This document shows, piece after piece, positions 25,619 to 34,887 of a stretch of 35,305 nucleotides of DNA. How positions within the stretch are numbered: the stretch's first letter is position 1; every line of letters begins with the position of its first letter. A program made the translations under genes and the position numbers. Origin of the DNA: Beijerinckia mobilis (lineage in GTDB: Bacteria > Pseudomonadota > Alphaproteobacteria > Rhizobiales > Beijerinckiaceae); contig NZ_JQJH01000028.1 in assembly GCF_000745425.1 (NCBI RefSeq), positions 1 to 35,305 on the forward strand, read 5' to 3'. Under the pieces are notes generated by a model. The model saw nothing but the letters and a program-made list of their open reading frames with translations, searched no databases and had not been told where the DNA came from.

Positions 25619-26494
25619 ATGGCGGGAACGATACGCGTCGGAACGTCCGGTTGGGCCTATGCGCCTTTGCGTGGATCTTTCTATCCAAAAGGGCTGCCGC
25701 ATGGGCAGGAGCTTTTTTACGCGTCGCGGCAATTCGATACGATAGAAATCAATGCCACATTCTACCGGTTGCAGCATCCGACGGTCTTTCGGAGCTGGCA
25801 TGATGAAACGCCGGAAACGTTCGTCTTCGCCGTCAAAGGCTCTCGCTTCATCACGCAAACTCGTGAAGGCGAAGAGCTGAAAACAGGGCTCGCAAATTTT
25901 TTTGCCTCCGGTCTCCTGCATTTGGGCCGGAAACTTGGCCCCATTCTCTGGCAATTTCCACCCGCACGGACATTCGAGGCCGATGCGTTCCGTGCCTTTC
26001 TGGCGCTCTTGCCACAGGATACGGAGGCGGCGCGCAAGCTTGCACAGTCTCATGATCTGCCGACAGACCGTTGTGGACTGCTCATTGAGGACATTCATCC
26101 CCTGCGTCACGCGGTCGAAATCCGCAATGACACTTTCCGAGCGCCTGCTTTCATCGATCTGCTGCGTGAATTTGGGGTGGCGCTGGTCTGCGCTGATAGT
26201 CCGAAATGGCCCTTGTTGACGGATGTTACCGCCGATTTCATCTATTGTCGCTTCCATGGCGCGCGCCAACTCTATGTCAGCGGATATGATGAGGAAGCGC
26301 TCAATCTTTGGGCTCGGCGCACGCATACATGGTCGCAAGGAAGTGAGCCGCGAGATGCCTGTTTGATTGCCGATCAGGCGAAACCGCTCAAGGCAGGACG
26401 CGATGTCTTTATGTTCTTTAACAATACGGCGCAGAACAGGGCGTTTCACGACGCCATGAGATTGAAAACTCTCTTGCGCGGGGATCTTGTCTGA
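25619..26494 (+). CDS. DUF72 (YecE-like) family protein
   Basis: Protein of 291 residues with a TIM-barrel-like fold expected for the family. Signatures: RVGTSGWAYAPLRGSFYPKGLP at the start, FDTIEINATFYRLQ near 40-53, FVFAVKGSRFITQTR near 70-84, and the ending pattern DVFMFFNNT near 262-270. The biochemical role of DUF72 is not settled. I took the ATG at 25619 because GGGAAAA precedes it; a GTG at 25592 would add nine residues before the conserved start. It converges with nrdJ. Confidence 0.85.
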   Translation: MAGTIRVGTSGWAYAPLRGSFYPKGLPHGQELFYASRQFDTIEINATFYRLQHPTVFRSWHDETPETFVFAVKGSRFITQTREGEELKTGLANFFASGLLHLGRKLGPILWQFPPARTFEADAFRAFLALLPQDTEAARKLAQSHDLPTDRCGLLIEDIHPLRHAVEIRNDTFRAPAFIDLLREFGVALVCADSPKWPLLTDVTADFIYCRFHGARQLYVSGYDEEALNLWARRTHTWSQGSEPRDACLIADQAKPLKAGRDVFMFFNNTAQNRAFHDAMRLKTLLRGDLV

Positions 26495-26567
26495 TCATTC
26501 CCTAATGGCAATCGATTGTCATTGTCTCCGGCATGGCAGCGTTGGCCAAGCTGGCTCAATATGGCAG

Positions 26568-26598
26568 CCATCCGGAAAGAGAGGCTCTTTCCGGATGG
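26568..26598. terminator. strong hairpin between convergent DUF72 and nrdJ genes
   Basis: CCATCCGGAAAGAG (26568-26581) and CTCTTTCCGGATGG (26585-26598) form a perfect 14-bp stem with loop AGG, 28 bases past the nrdJ stop on the minus strand and 74 bases past the DUF72 stop. No long U run, but stem strength and position favour a shared terminator. Confidence 0.7.
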
Positions 26599-26625
26599 AT
26601 TCTCATGCGGTTAGGGACATAGAAG

Positions 26626-29600
26626 TCACGAGCATCCCGTCGTCGCGCCGCAGGTATCGCATTTCAGACAGGTGCCGTTGCGCACCAGCGTGAAATTACC
26701 GCATTCGGTGCAGGAATCTCCCGTATAGCCCTTCATCCGGGCTTCTGCCCGCTTGCCAGCGATCGTCGAGGCGGGACCCCAATCGAGTGAACCGAGTTCG
26801 GCCGAAACTTCCTCGACGAGTTCTTCCTTCAGCGCGGTCGTCTGTGTGATGGCGAGCGCATTGGCGCCTTGCGTTGTCGTGCCGATCATGCCGCCTTGGA
26901 CGAGCATGAGCTTGTCGGCCTTGGAACGGACGAAGCCATGCGAAACGAGCTTGGCGGTGCCCGGCGGCACGGCGGGAATCTGCGGCTGACGCGTGCTTTG
27001 CTTCTCGCCATGGCCGAGGACATCCGGGCCGATTTCGCTCGGATCGACATGGGCGAGATCGTTGCGGCCGAGATAGGAGATGGCGAGTTCGCGGAACACG
27101 TAATCGAGGATCGACGTGGCATTCTTGATCGCGTCATTGCCCTGCACCAGGCCCGCCGGCTCGAAGCGGGTGAAGGTGAAGGCGTCGACATATTCGTCCA
27201 GCGGCACGCCATATTGCAGGCCCACGGAAATGGCGATGGCGAAATTGTTCATCAACGAGCGGAAGGCCGCGCCTTCCTTGTGCATGTCGATGAAGATCTC
27301 GCCGATCCGGCCATCGGCATATTCGCCGGTGCGCAGATAGACCTTGTGGCCGCCGACGACTGCCTTTTGTGTGTAGCCCTTGCGGCGGTCGGGCAGGCGC
27401 TCACGCTCGCGGATGCGCTCGGTCTTTTCGACAATGCGCTCGACGATCTTCTCGGCGACGATCGTGCTGCGGGTTGGTGCGGACGCGGCGGCGAGCGCTT
27501 CCAGAGCGTCCTCGGTCTCGTCCTCGTCATCCTGCAGGAGCTGGCTGTTCAGCGGCTGCGACAGTTTCGACCCGTCGCGATAGAGCGCATTGGCCTTGAG
27601 GCCCAGCCGCCAGGACAGCAGATAGGCGCTCTTGCAATCCTCGATCGTCGCCTCGTTCGGCATGTTGATCGTCTTGGAAATGGCACCGGAGATGAACGGC
27701 TGTGAGGCCGCCATCATGCGGATATGGCTTTCGACCGAGAGAAAGCGTTTGCCGGTGCGCCCGCAAATGCTGGCGCAATCGAAGACGCCATAATGCTCGG
27801 GTTTCAGATAGGGTGCGCCCTCGACCGTCATCGCGCCGCAGACATGGATGTTTGCGGCCTCGATCTCCTGGCGCGAAAAGCCGATGGCGGACAAAAGATC
27901 GAAATTCGGCTCGTCGATCTTCTCGGCGGCAATGCCGAGCGTTTCGATCAGGAAATCCGCGCCGAGCGTCCATTTGTTGAAGACGAATTTGATATCGAAG
28001 GCAGAGACCAGCGCCGCCTCGACAGCGGCCAGTTTTTCCGTCGTGAAACCGCGCGCCATCAGGCTCGCGTGGTTGATGGCCGGCGCATTGGCGAGCGAGG
28101 CATGGCCGACGGCGAAGGCCTCGATCTCGGCGATCTGGGCTTCCGGATAGCCGAGCGCGCGCAAACCTTCCGGCACGGCGCGATTGATGATCTTGAAATA
28201 GCCGCCGCCCGCGAGTTTCTTGAATTTCACGAGAGCGAAATCGGGCTCGATGCCCGTCGTGTCGCAATCCATCACCAGGCCGATCGTGCCGGTCGGAGCG
28301 ACGACGGAGACCTGTGCATTGCGATAGCCGTGGCGCGTGCCGAGCGTGACGGCCTTGTCCCAGGCGGCAACAGCATGGCGGGCGAGGACCGGAGCGCCGA
28401 GCGCTGCCGTGGCGCGCAGGGCCGCGTGGTCGAGCGGCACGGGTGAGATGGCAAGCGCCTCATAGCCGGTGCTTTCGCCGCGCGCGGCGCGCGCATGGTT
28501 GCGCATGACGCGCAGCATGGCCGAGGCATTGCGGCTGTAGCCGTTGAACGGCCCGAGTTCGCCGGCCATTTCCGCCGAAGTCGCATAGGCAACGCCGGTC
28601 ATGATGGCGGACAAGGCACCGCAGATGGCGCGACCGGAATCCGAATCATAGGGGATGCCGGACGACATGAGCAGGCCGCCAATATTGGCGAAGCCGAGCC
28701 CCAGCGTGCGGAATTCATAGGAGAGCAAAGCGATTTCCCGCGACGGGAACTGCGCCATCATCACCGAAATTTCGAGCACGATGGTCCATAGACGCACGGC
28801 ATGTTCATAGGCGCCGACGTCGAAGATCTTCGTCTGCGGATCGCGGAACTGTAACAGGTTCAGTGACGCGAGATTACACGCCGTGTCGTCGAGGAACATA
28901 TATTCCGAACACGGATTGGAAGCGACGATCGCGCCATCGGTCGGGCAGGTATGCCAATCATTGATCGTCGTATGGTACTGCAGGCCGGGATCGGCCGAGG
29001 CCCAGGCGGCGCGGCCGATCTTTTCCCACAGATCGCGCGCGGGAAGCGTCTTATGCGCCTTGCCGTCGAGACGGCGGGTCAGGTTCCACGGCGCATCCGT
29101 CTCGACGGCGCGCAGGAAATCATCGGTGACACGGACGGAATTGTTGGAATTCTGGCCGGAGACGGTGAGATAGGCCTCCGAATCCCAATCGGTCGTGAAG
29201 GTCTCGAAATCGAGATCCGTCTCGCCCTGGCGCACGAGCTGGATCACTTTCTTGATCGCGCCATCGGGCACGAAGGCGCGGCGCGCCAGCTTGATCTCGC
29301 GCTTCAGCGCCGGATTCTTCTCCGGGTTGAAGCAATCATCGCCGGGCCCCTCGCAATTGACACAGGCGCGCACAATCGCCTTCATCGCCTTCTTCATCGC
29401 CTTGGAACCGGCGACGAGGGCGGCGACCTTCTGCTCCTCGCGCATCTTCCAGTCGATATAATCCTCAATGTCCGGATGGTCGGCATCGACGACGACCATT
29501 TTCGCCGCGCGCCGCGTCGTGCCGCCGGATTTGATCGCGCCCGCCGCCCTGTCACCGATCTTCAGGAAGGACATGAGGCCGGAGGATTTGCCGCCGCCCG

Positions 29601-30336
29601 AAAGCTTTTCGTTCTCGCCGCGCAGTTTCGAGAAATTGGAGCCGGTGCCGGAACCATATTTAAACAGGCGCGCCTCGCGCACCCACAGATCCATGATGCC
29701 GCCCTCATTGACGAGATCATCCTGCACGGACTGGATGAAACAGGCATGCGGCTGCGGATGTTCATAGGCCGATTGCGACTGCACCAATTCGCCGTTGAAC
29801 GGATCGACGTAATAATGGCCCTGGCTCGGCCCATCGATGCCATAGGCCCAGAAGAGGCCGGTGTTGAACCATTGCGGCGAATTGGGAGCGACCATCTGGG
29901 CGGCCAGCATGAAGCGCAATTCGTCGAAAAAGGCCTGCGCATCCTCCTCGGTGTCGAAATAATGGCCTTTCCAGCCCCAATAGGTCCATGCGCCGGCGAG
30001 CCGGTCGAACACCTGCTTGGCGGAGGTTTCGGAAACGAATCGCTCGGCCGGGGGCAGCGCCGCGAGTGCCTCCGTATCGGCCGTGCCGCGCCAGAGGAAG
30101 GAGGGAACGTCATGTTCCTCGATCCGCTTCAGGCGCGCGGGCACACCGGCCTTGCGAAAATATTTTTGGGCGAGGACATCGGAGGCCACCTGACTCCAGA
30201 CGGCGGGCACTTCGATGCCTTCGAGGGAAAAGACGACGGAACCGTCGGGATTGCGGATTTCGCTTTTGGCCGCGCGGAAAGCGATGCCCGCATAAGGATC
30301 AGCCGACGAGTTCGTGTAGCGCCGAGAGATCTGCAT
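26626..30336 (-). CDS. nrdJ: adenosylcobalamin-dependent ribonucleotide reductase (class II)
   Basis: Large protein of 1236 residues that reduces ribonucleotides to deoxyribonucleotides using a B12-derived radical, working with or without oxygen. Key parts: [20 protein letters not shown] with [22 protein letters not shown]; the radical-site triad in NPCSEY (Asn474, Cys476, Glu478); and [24 protein letters not shown] region rich in charged residues and TEIVERI-like helices (near 950-1000) leads to the C-terminal domain, which ends in a Cys-rich CTECGNF...CLKCDTCG zinc-ribbon-like tail. Length matches the long alphaproteobacterial form. I chose the ATG at 30336 (AGGGG upstream) over the TTG at 30357. 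Its cofactor supply connects to cobT in this window. Confidence 0.95.
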   Translation of the reverse strand: MQISRRYTNSSADPYAGIAFRAAKSEIRNPDGSVVFSLEGIEVPAVWSQVASDVLAQKYFRKAGVPARLKRIEEHDVPSFLWRGTADTEALAALPPAERFVSETSAKQVFDRLAGAWTYWGWKGHYFDTEEDAQAFFDELRFMLAAQMVAPNSPQWFNTGLFWAYGIDGPSQGHYYVDPFNGELVQSQSAYEHPQPHACFIQSVQDDLVNEGGIMDLWVREARLFKYGSGTGSNFSKLRGENEKLSGGGKSSGLMSFLKIGDRAAGAIKSGGTTRRAAKMVVVDADHPDIEDYIDWKMREEQKVAALVAGSKAMKKAMKAIVRACVNCEGPGDDCFNPEKNPALKREIKLARRAFVPDGAIKKVIQLVRQGETDLDFETFTTDWDSEAYLTVSGQNSNNSVRVTDDFLRAVETDAPWNLTRRLDGKAHKTLPARDLWEKIGRAAWASADPGLQYHTTINDWHTCPTDGAIVASNPCSEYMFLDDTACNLASLNLLQFRDPQTKIFDVGAYEHAVRLWTIVLEISVMMAQFPSREIALLSYEFRTLGLGFANIGGLLMSSGIPYDSDSGRAICGALSAIMTGVAYATSAEMAGELGPFNGYSRNASAMLRVMRNHARAARGESTGYEALAISPVPLDHAALRATAALGAPVLARHAVAAWDKAVTLGTRHGYRNAQVSVVAPTGTIGLVMDCDTTGIEPDFALVKFKKLAGGGYFKIINRAVPEGLRALGYPEAQIAEIEAFAVGHASLANAPAINHASLMARGFTTEKLAAVEAALVSAFDIKFVFNKWTLGADFLIETLGIAAEKIDEPNFDLLSAIGFSRQEIEAANIHVCGAMTVEGAPYLKPEHYGVFDCASICGRTGKRFLSVESHIRMMAASQPFISGAISKTINMPNEATIEDCKSAYLLSWRLGLKANALYRDGSKLSQPLNSQLLQDDEDETEDALEALAAASAPTRSTIVAEKIVERIVEKTERIRERERLPDRRKGYTQKAVVGGHKVYLRTGEYADGRIGEIFIDMHKEGAAFRSLMNNFAIAISVGLQYGVPLDEYVDAFTFTRFEPAGLVQGNDAIKNATSILDYVFRELAISYLGRNDLAHVDPSEIGPDVLGHGEKQSTRQPQIPAVPPGTAKLVSHGFVRSKADKLMLVQGGMIGTTTQGANALAITQTTALKEELVEEVSAELGSLDWGPASTIAGKRAEARMKGYTGDSCTECGNFTLVRNGTCLKCDTCGATTGCS

Positions 30337-30380
30337 GGCATTGGCCCCTGAATTCAAGAATCGAGAATTGCTTGTATTTT

Positions 30381-30420
30381 AGCGCATCGAACGATCCTCT
30401 TTGAACCTGATGGCATTGAG
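30381..30420. repeat. dispersed intergenic repeat, module 3, copy 2
   Basis: Contains GCATCGAACGATC and TTTGAACCTGATG, related to 11222-11261. Lies in the leader region of nrdJ, between it and lrgB. Confidence 0.35.
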
Positions 30421-30551
30421 TTGGTCGCCGCATTTCTGTGGCAAACGCCAAAAGATGTTTAGATTCTGGATTCTTTTGGCTGTGGAAAAGTTCGCCAGAA
30501 AAAGTGATGACGCTTCTTCTATGCCCTTGGTTCTTATATAGTTAACGTCCC

Positions 30552-31277
30552 TTAACTTCCGAGGATCCACGGCAGTACGATTGGCACGGCGATGCCGGTC
30601 ATGGCGCCGTTGAGCCCCAAAGCGATGCCCGCGAAGGCTCCTGCCACCGGATCGCATTGCAGCGCCCGCGCGACGCCGATACCATGGGCCGAGAGGCCGA
30701 CAGCGAAGCCGCGGGCGGCGAAATCCCTGATACGGAACAGGTTCAACAGCGCGGTGACGCTCATGGCGCCGAAAATACCGGCCATGAGAACGAAACAGGC
30801 CGTCAGGGCGGGGATGCCGCCGAGATTTTCGGCGAGGCTCATGGCGATCGGCATGGTGACCGACTTCGGCGCGAGCGAGACCAAGACTTCGTGCGGCAAT
30901 CCGAACAGCCGGCCGATCAGCACAGCGCTGACGATGGCGGTGAGCGAGCCGGCAGCGAGCGCCAGCATCATCGGCAGGAAAAGCACGCGGACGCGCTCGA
31001 GATTGCGATAAAGCGGCACGGCCAGTGCGACAGTGGCGGGGCCGAGCAGGAAATGGATGAATTGCGCGCCCTGGAAATAGGTCGCGTAATCGGTTCCGGT
31101 CGCGAGCAGCAGCCCGATCAGCAAAAGCGCCGAAATGAGAACGGGATTGGCCCAGGGCGGGCGTCCGATTCGTGCCGCGGCTTCCTCCGCGAAAAGAAAG
31201 GCGCCGAGCGTGGCTGTGAGCCAGAACAAAGGATGAGCGGAAAGGTAGACCCAGATACCAGCCGAAGTATTATGCAT
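30552..31277 (-). CDS. lrgB: LrgB/CidB-family membrane protein
   Basis: Inner-membrane protein of 241 residues with about seven hydrophobic helices. The motifs LGPATVALAVPLY (81-93), LAPKSVTMPIAM (135-146) and SAHGIGVARAL near the end define the LrgB family. With LrgA it affects murein hydrolase export or holin-like control in Gram-positives; in proteobacteria and plants relatives have been tied to glycolate or other small-acid transport. The role here is not known. I chose the ATG at 31277 because GAGGGA lies at the right distance; an ATG at 31286 overlaps that site. It overlaps lrgA and is coupled to it. Confidence 0.87.
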   Translation of the reverse strand: MHNTSAGIWVYLSAHPLFWLTATLGAFLFAEEAAARIGRPPWANPVLISALLLIGLLLATGTDYATYFQGAQFIHFLLGPATVALAVPLYRNLERVRVLFLPMMLALAAGSLTAIVSAVLIGRLFGLPHEVLVSLAPKSVTMPIAMSLAENLGGIPALTACFVLMAGIFGAMSVTALLNLFRIRDFAARGFAVGLSAHGIGVARALQCDPVAGAFAGIALGLNGAMTGIAVPIVLPWILGS

Positions 31278-31710
31278 GACCGTCATTCCCTCTGCCCATT
31301 GGCGATGCGAGACTTTCTACCGGCGCGGCTCCGTCCTCTTTCGGCGGCTCCATCCGGCGCATGACCCATTCAAAAATGAGCGAGGTGACGGCGAGTGCGG
31401 CAATGCCCGAGAGAAGCACGCTGACGATGATGCCGACGCCATATTGGCGCAGCATTTGGGCCTGATCCATTACGCCGACCGCCACGGGAATGAACAAAAC
31501 GGCGAGATAGCGCAAAAGAGCCGTGGCAAGCGTCTCGACCTCCGGTGAAACGACGCGATCAGGTGCGCCGTCGCGCCATTGGCGCCAGCAGAACCAAAGG
31601 AAAAGAAAGCCGAGGCCCGCCACGGGACCAGGCAGGGAGAGGCCGAGGGCGCGCGTGAAAATTTCGCCCAGAAGCTGGCAGAAGAGCAGAAGTGCGAGGG
31701 CGTGAATCAT
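31270..31710 (-). CDS. lrgA: LrgA/CidA-family holin-like protein
   Basis: Membrane protein of 146 residues with four hydrophobic helices. FCQLLGEIFTRALGLSLPGPVAGLGFLFL near 10-38 and FIPVAVGVM near 72-80 are the LrgA signature. The C-terminal tail is polar. Its end overlaps the start of lrgB by a few codons, so both come from one message. GGAAAG precedes the ATG at 31710. Confidence 0.87.
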   Translation of the reverse strand: MIHALALLLFCQLLGEIFTRALGLSLPGPVAGLGFLFLWFCWRQWRDGAPDRVVSPEVETLATALLRYLAVLFIPVAVGVMDQAQMLRQYGVGIIVSVLLSGIAALAVTSLIFEWVMRRMEPPKEDGAAPVESLASPMGRGNDGHA

Positions 31711-31890
31711 GGTCTTTCCGGCGGATTGGCGTGAAGGCGGATCATGTCATGGTCTGCGCTTGGGTGACTTTGGGGGACTGGACAGCGGGAATTTGGCCCG
31801 CCATAAGAAGCAGCCGGCGGGGGTCTTGAGTCATGCAAATGTCTCGGGACAGGGTTTCGGGGCTGAACATTCAGGAAAGCGAACCGCTCG

Positions 31891-32292
31891 ATGAATCTCC
31901 TGACGCGAATTTTCACATGGTGGAATGGCGCGACGCTGAACACCATGATCTATACCAAACGATATGGTGAAGAAGTCGGTCGCGACGAATTCGGCAACAT
32001 CTATTATCGCAAGCCAGGTATCGATCCCGCGCTTGGCTTCGAGCGGCGCTGGGTCATCTATGCCGGCGTGTCGGAAGGATCGATGACTCCGCCCGGCTGG
32101 TATGGCTGGCTGCACCATACAACCGACGTGCCGCCGACGCAGGAAGATTACAAGCCACGGTCCTGGCAATTGCCGCATTTGCCCAATATGACCGGCACGC
32201 CTGAAGCGTGGCGGCCGTCGGGCTCGATTCTGGCCGCCAATGCGCGCCCGCCGGCCACCGGAGATTACGAGGCCTGGACGCCGGAGGCCTGA
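31891..32292 (+). CDS. NDUFA12-type accessory subunit of NADH:ubiquinone oxidoreductase
   Basis: Protein of 133 residues. GEEVGRDEFGNIYYR near 26-40, ERRWVIYAG near 51-59 and PPGWYGWLHHTTDVPP near 67-82 are the conserved core of the B17.2/NDUFA12 family. It binds the peripheral arm of complex I and is one of the accessory subunits alphaproteobacteria share with mitochondria. The main nuo genes are not in the window. The start at 31891 has only a weak ribosome site. Followed by the DUF2155 gene and the convergent aat, an arrangement I recall as common in Rhizobiales. Confidence 0.93.
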   Translation: MNLLTRIFTWWNGATLNTMIYTKRYGEEVGRDEFGNIYYRKPGIDPALGFERRWVIYAGVSEGSMTPPGWYGWLHHTTDVPPTQEDYKPRSWQLPHLPNMTGTPEAWRPSGSILAANARPPATGDYEAWTPEA

Positions 32293-32454
32293 TGGGCCAA
32301 CCTGTCTCGTTGGCTGCTGTCGGCCGGTATTCCGGCAGTGGCAAGAATTGCAAGAACGGAACCCGGAATTCCTGCGGACTTCGGGTCTATCTTGATGAAG
32401 GCATCTCTTTGAAACGGCGATGCCGGACGGCCTGCCTATAACCGCGAGACCTGC

Positions 32455-33204
32455 TTGCGCTTTTCCGCTCTCCTTTTCCCTGTTAGCCGACCCTTGTTTC
32501 TATTGGCGTTCGGTGGACTGACATTGTTTGTCGGTCCGGCCGTTGCTGATCGAATCCGACATCCGCTTGCCGTCTTTTCGGGCCTTGACAAGATCACCGG
32601 CCGGATCATTTCCTTCGAGGTCGCGACCGACGAAACGGTTCAGTTCGGAACGCTGCAGATCACCGAGCGTGCCTGTTATACGCGCCCATCGACGGAAACG
32701 CCGCAGACGATCACTTTCGTCGAGATTGACGAGATCGACGCCGACGACAAGAAAAAGCCGCCGAAACGCGTCTTTACCGGCTGGATGTTTGCGTCGAGCC
32801 CGGGGCTCCATGCACTGGAACATCCCGTCTATGATATCTGGCTGAATGATTGCAAAGGCGGCAAGGAAGTGCTGCCGACCCCGAACGAGACGGCTGGCGT
32901 CCCGCCGACGCCAGAGAACGCCAAGGAAGCCGCTCCAGCGGAGACACCGGCCAAACCCGTCAAGTCCAGAGCCAAACCGAAGCCTGTCGAGCAACCGCTC
33001 GATGATAACGGCGGCGGTACGCGTGACAATTGGGCACCACCGCCTCCCATCGAGAGAATGGATCCAGAAAGTATGTCGGGCGCTCCGATCGAGGTCGGGC
33101 CACCGCCTGGAATGATTCCGGATGCCACGCCTCCCGCACAGCGCAAGCAACGCCGCCGCGCAGCGCCGCAGCCGGTAGAACCGCCGCCGGACGGGCTCTT
33201 TTAA
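32455..33204 (+). CDS. DUF2155 family secreted protein with proline-rich tail
   Basis: Protein of 249 residues. A signal peptide ends near VGPAVA at 31. The core (about 32-135) has HPLAVFSGLDKITGRIISFEV, VQFGTLQITERACYTRP and VFTGWMFASSPGLHALEHPVYDIWLNDCK, the DUF2155 signature with its paired cysteines. The rest is low-complexity, rich in Pro, Lys and Arg. It acts in the periplasm; molecular role unknown. A TTG at 32455 is the first available start after the in-frame stop at 32410. Confidence 0.85.
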   Translation: MRFSALLFPVSRPLFLLAFGGLTLFVGPAVADRIRHPLAVFSGLDKITGRIISFEVATDETVQFGTLQITERACYTRPSTETPQTITFVEIDEIDADDKKKPPKRVFTGWMFASSPGLHALEHPVYDIWLNDCKGGKEVLPTPNETAGVPPTPENAKEAAPAETPAKPVKSRAKPKPVEQPLDDNGGGTRDNWAPPPPIERMDPESMSGAPIEVGPPPGMIPDATPPAQRKQRRRAAPQPVEPPPDGLF

Positions 33205-33228
33205 CACACCTCCGCAAATGCACTCGTT

Positions 33229-33915
33229 TCAGTCACGTGGCGCGCTATTCTGACGGATTGTCGCCAGCACATCCGCGCCACTGATCACCTGGTTTTTGGG
33301 CCAGCGCCAGAAATCTGCGGGGATCGACATGGCCTCGGCCAGAAGCCGGCGGTAGTTTTCCTTCGGCACTTCCACAGCGCCGAGCGTGGCGAGATGCGGC
33401 GTCACGAATTGGGTGTCGAGCAGGCTGAAGCCGCCATGGATGAGGCGGGCGGCAAGATGGGCAAGGGCGACCTTGGAGGCGTCCGATTTGCGGTGGAACA
33501 TGCTTTCGCCGAAAAACGCACCGCCGAGATGGACGCCATAAAGACCGCCGACGAGGGCATCGTCCTGCCATGTTTCGACCGTGTGAACATGGCCGAGATC
33601 GAATAATTGCCGGTAGAGCAGGCGGATACGGGTATTGATCCAGGTCTTGTCCCGGGTTTCAGTCGCGGCGGCGCATTGATTGATGACGGCGTCGAAATCA
33701 TAATCGACGCGGACCTCGAAACGATCCGTGCGGATCGTCTTGGCGAGACTTTTCGAGATAATCATGCCGTCGAGCGGAAAAATGCCTCGCAATTCCGGAT
33801 CGACCCAGAACAGATTCGGGTCTTCGGCGCTTTCGGCCATGGGAAACAGGCCGATCGAATAGGCGCGCAGCAGGATGTCGCTGGTGATTTCGAATTGATC
33901 GCGCGAATGAGCCAT
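33229..33915 (-). CDS. aat: leucyl/phenylalanyl-tRNA--protein transferase
   Basis: Protein of 228 residues that adds Leu or Phe from charged tRNA to proteins beginning with Arg or Lys, marking them for ClpAP under the N-end rule. Motifs: [15 protein letters not shown] near 14-28, [13 protein letters not shown] near 36-48, TWINTRIR near 92-99, [30 protein letters not shown] near 114-143 and [15 protein letters not shown] near 167-181. The frame extends upstream to 34038 with 41 extra residues of low-complexity character; ATG at 33915 gives the normal family length, although no clear ribosome site precedes either. Confidence 0.93.
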   Translation of the reverse strand: MAHSRDQFEITSDILLRAYSIGLFPMAESAEDPNLFWVDPELRGIFPLDGMIISKSLAKTIRTDRFEVRVDYDFDAVINQCAAATETRDKTWINTRIRLLYRQLFDLGHVHTVETWQDDALVGGLYGVHLGGAFFGESMFHRKSDASKVALAHLAARLIHGGFSLLDTQFVTPHLATLGAVEVPKENYRRLLAEAMSIPADFWRWPKNQVISGADVLATIRQNSAPRD

Positions 33916-34092
33916 GTGCGAAAAGTGCGCGTGCGCCGCCTGCCCGTCAAGGCCGGTGGTTTGAGTTGGCGACTTGGTCGCGCGCCGATCCGTCTTTTTC
34001 CTCTCCCACAACGGAAAGCCAGGGCATTGTCCTGTCATGGCATTTCATCGTAAAGAGAGCGGATCAACAGTTTTTCTAACGGATCACCGCGC

Positions 34093-34446
34093 ATGAACGA
34101 CACCGAGGATTATATCGAGAACGTGCCGCATGATGTCAATTACGACACGACTCAGGATCCTGAGAACGCTCGTTATTTTGTTTCCTATACGGGTGTGAAG
34201 CTGCCGGTGCGGATGATCAATCCCTTGGAACCTGAAGCCTTGCGCAACCGCAATACCTTCATCGTCGCCTATTTCGACGGTCAGGAGCGGCTCGAAGGTT
34301 TCAAGAAGATGGTCTACGGGGAAGTCGAGATTTCCCATAAATACGAATATGACAGCGCGGGCATTGTCCGGCGGGCCGAAATCTTCATGGATGGCGATAC
34401 GACCGAACTCTTCTTCAACGAGAACGGGGCGCCCACGGCCGCCTGA
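34093..34446 (+). CDS. small conserved-looking protein of unknown function
   Basis: Acidic soluble protein of 117 residues with alternating strands: ENARYFVSYTGVKLPVRMIN, FIVAYFDGQERLEGFKKMVYGE and GIVRRAEIFMDGDTTELFF. Codon use and the ATG at 34093 look genuine, and the coding character ends exactly at the stop. I do not name a family. It diverges from aat and precedes the tuf region. Confidence 0.65.
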   Translation: MNDTEDYIENVPHDVNYDTTQDPENARYFVSYTGVKLPVRMINPLEPEALRNRNTFIVAYFDGQERLEGFKKMVYGEVEISHKYEYDSAGIVRRAEIFMDGDTTELFFNENGAPTAA

Positions 34447-34592
34447 GCGGCGTCGCTTCCGCGACCGCGACGAGGCCATCGGCTCACAGTGGAAGCGTGC
34501 CCTTCGTAAGGGAATTGATAGCGTCCTCAGGGAGATAGCGTGTCGATCCGTTGCTGGAACAACGGGCGGCGCTTTCATCCTTGCAGCGCCGC

Positions 34593-34620
34593 TTGACTTT
34601 ATCCGCGCTCCCTGTATCGA
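34593..34620 (+). promoter_or_regulatory. sigma-70-like promoter candidate upstream of the tuf region
   Basis: TTGACT at 34593-34598 and TATCGA at 34615-34620 are spaced by 16 bases, with TG just before the second box. Could drive tuf with a long leader or a separate short RNA. Confidence 0.4.
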
Positions 34621-34678
34621 GAGCGCGGTCGGAGGCCTCCGATCCGATTCCTGTCAAGGCGAACTCGTCTTCTTGCTG

Positions 34679-34711
34679 GAGCGTTCCGGATATATCCAGA
34701 AACGCTCCACC
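34679..34711 (+). repeat. dispersed hairpin repeat, module 1, copy 2
   Basis: The stem TGGAGCGTT (34677-34685) pairs perfectly with AACGCTCCA (34701-34709); the loop holds the palindrome GGATATATCC. The unit matches 11062-11093 at about 27 of 33 positions. Confidence 0.55.
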
Positions 34712-34742
34712 CAAAAATGCTCTATGAGTTCGTTTCCCCATA

Positions 34743-34767
34743 AGCTCCTTTTCAAGGAGCTCTTTTT
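34743..34767 (+). terminator. intrinsic terminator upstream of tuf
   Basis: AGCTCCTT (34743-34750) and AAGGAGCT (34754-34761) form a perfect 8-bp stem with a 3-base loop, followed by CTTTTT. This is the clearest factor-independent terminator in the window. Confidence 0.8.
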
Positions 34768-34887
34768 CAAGAGGCTTCAACGCAAAGCGACGTTTCTTGC
34801 GCGGACAATGCCCGCAAGTGCCGTGCTCTGATACGACCAGTTCTCCCGGTCATTCTTCTCGTACATGAAGGATTGAGGTTTTCGCCT

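Larger units (their letters stand above)
34447..34887. other. 440-base region upstream of tuf
   Basis: No protein gene. In order it holds a promoter-like pair (34593-34620), a dispersed hairpin (34677-34709), and an intrinsic terminator (34743-34767), then 120 bases to the tuf start. Confidence 0.6.

Noticed and set aside
28951-30351. 466-residue frame opposite nrdJ
   Set aside because: Shadow frame; the product is low-complexity and nrdJ is unmistakable.
30337-30551. NrdR box upstream of nrdJ
   Set aside because: Only a single ACTATATA-like half site near 30537-30544, not the paired boxes expected.
32208-32441. 77-residue frame overlapping the end of the NDUFA12 gene
   Set aside because: Out-of-frame overlap, Arg/Gly-rich content and no ribosome site.
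34447-34887. tRNA gene upstream of tuf
   Set aside because: No T-arm consensus or cloverleaf; the stems there form a simple hairpin and a terminator.
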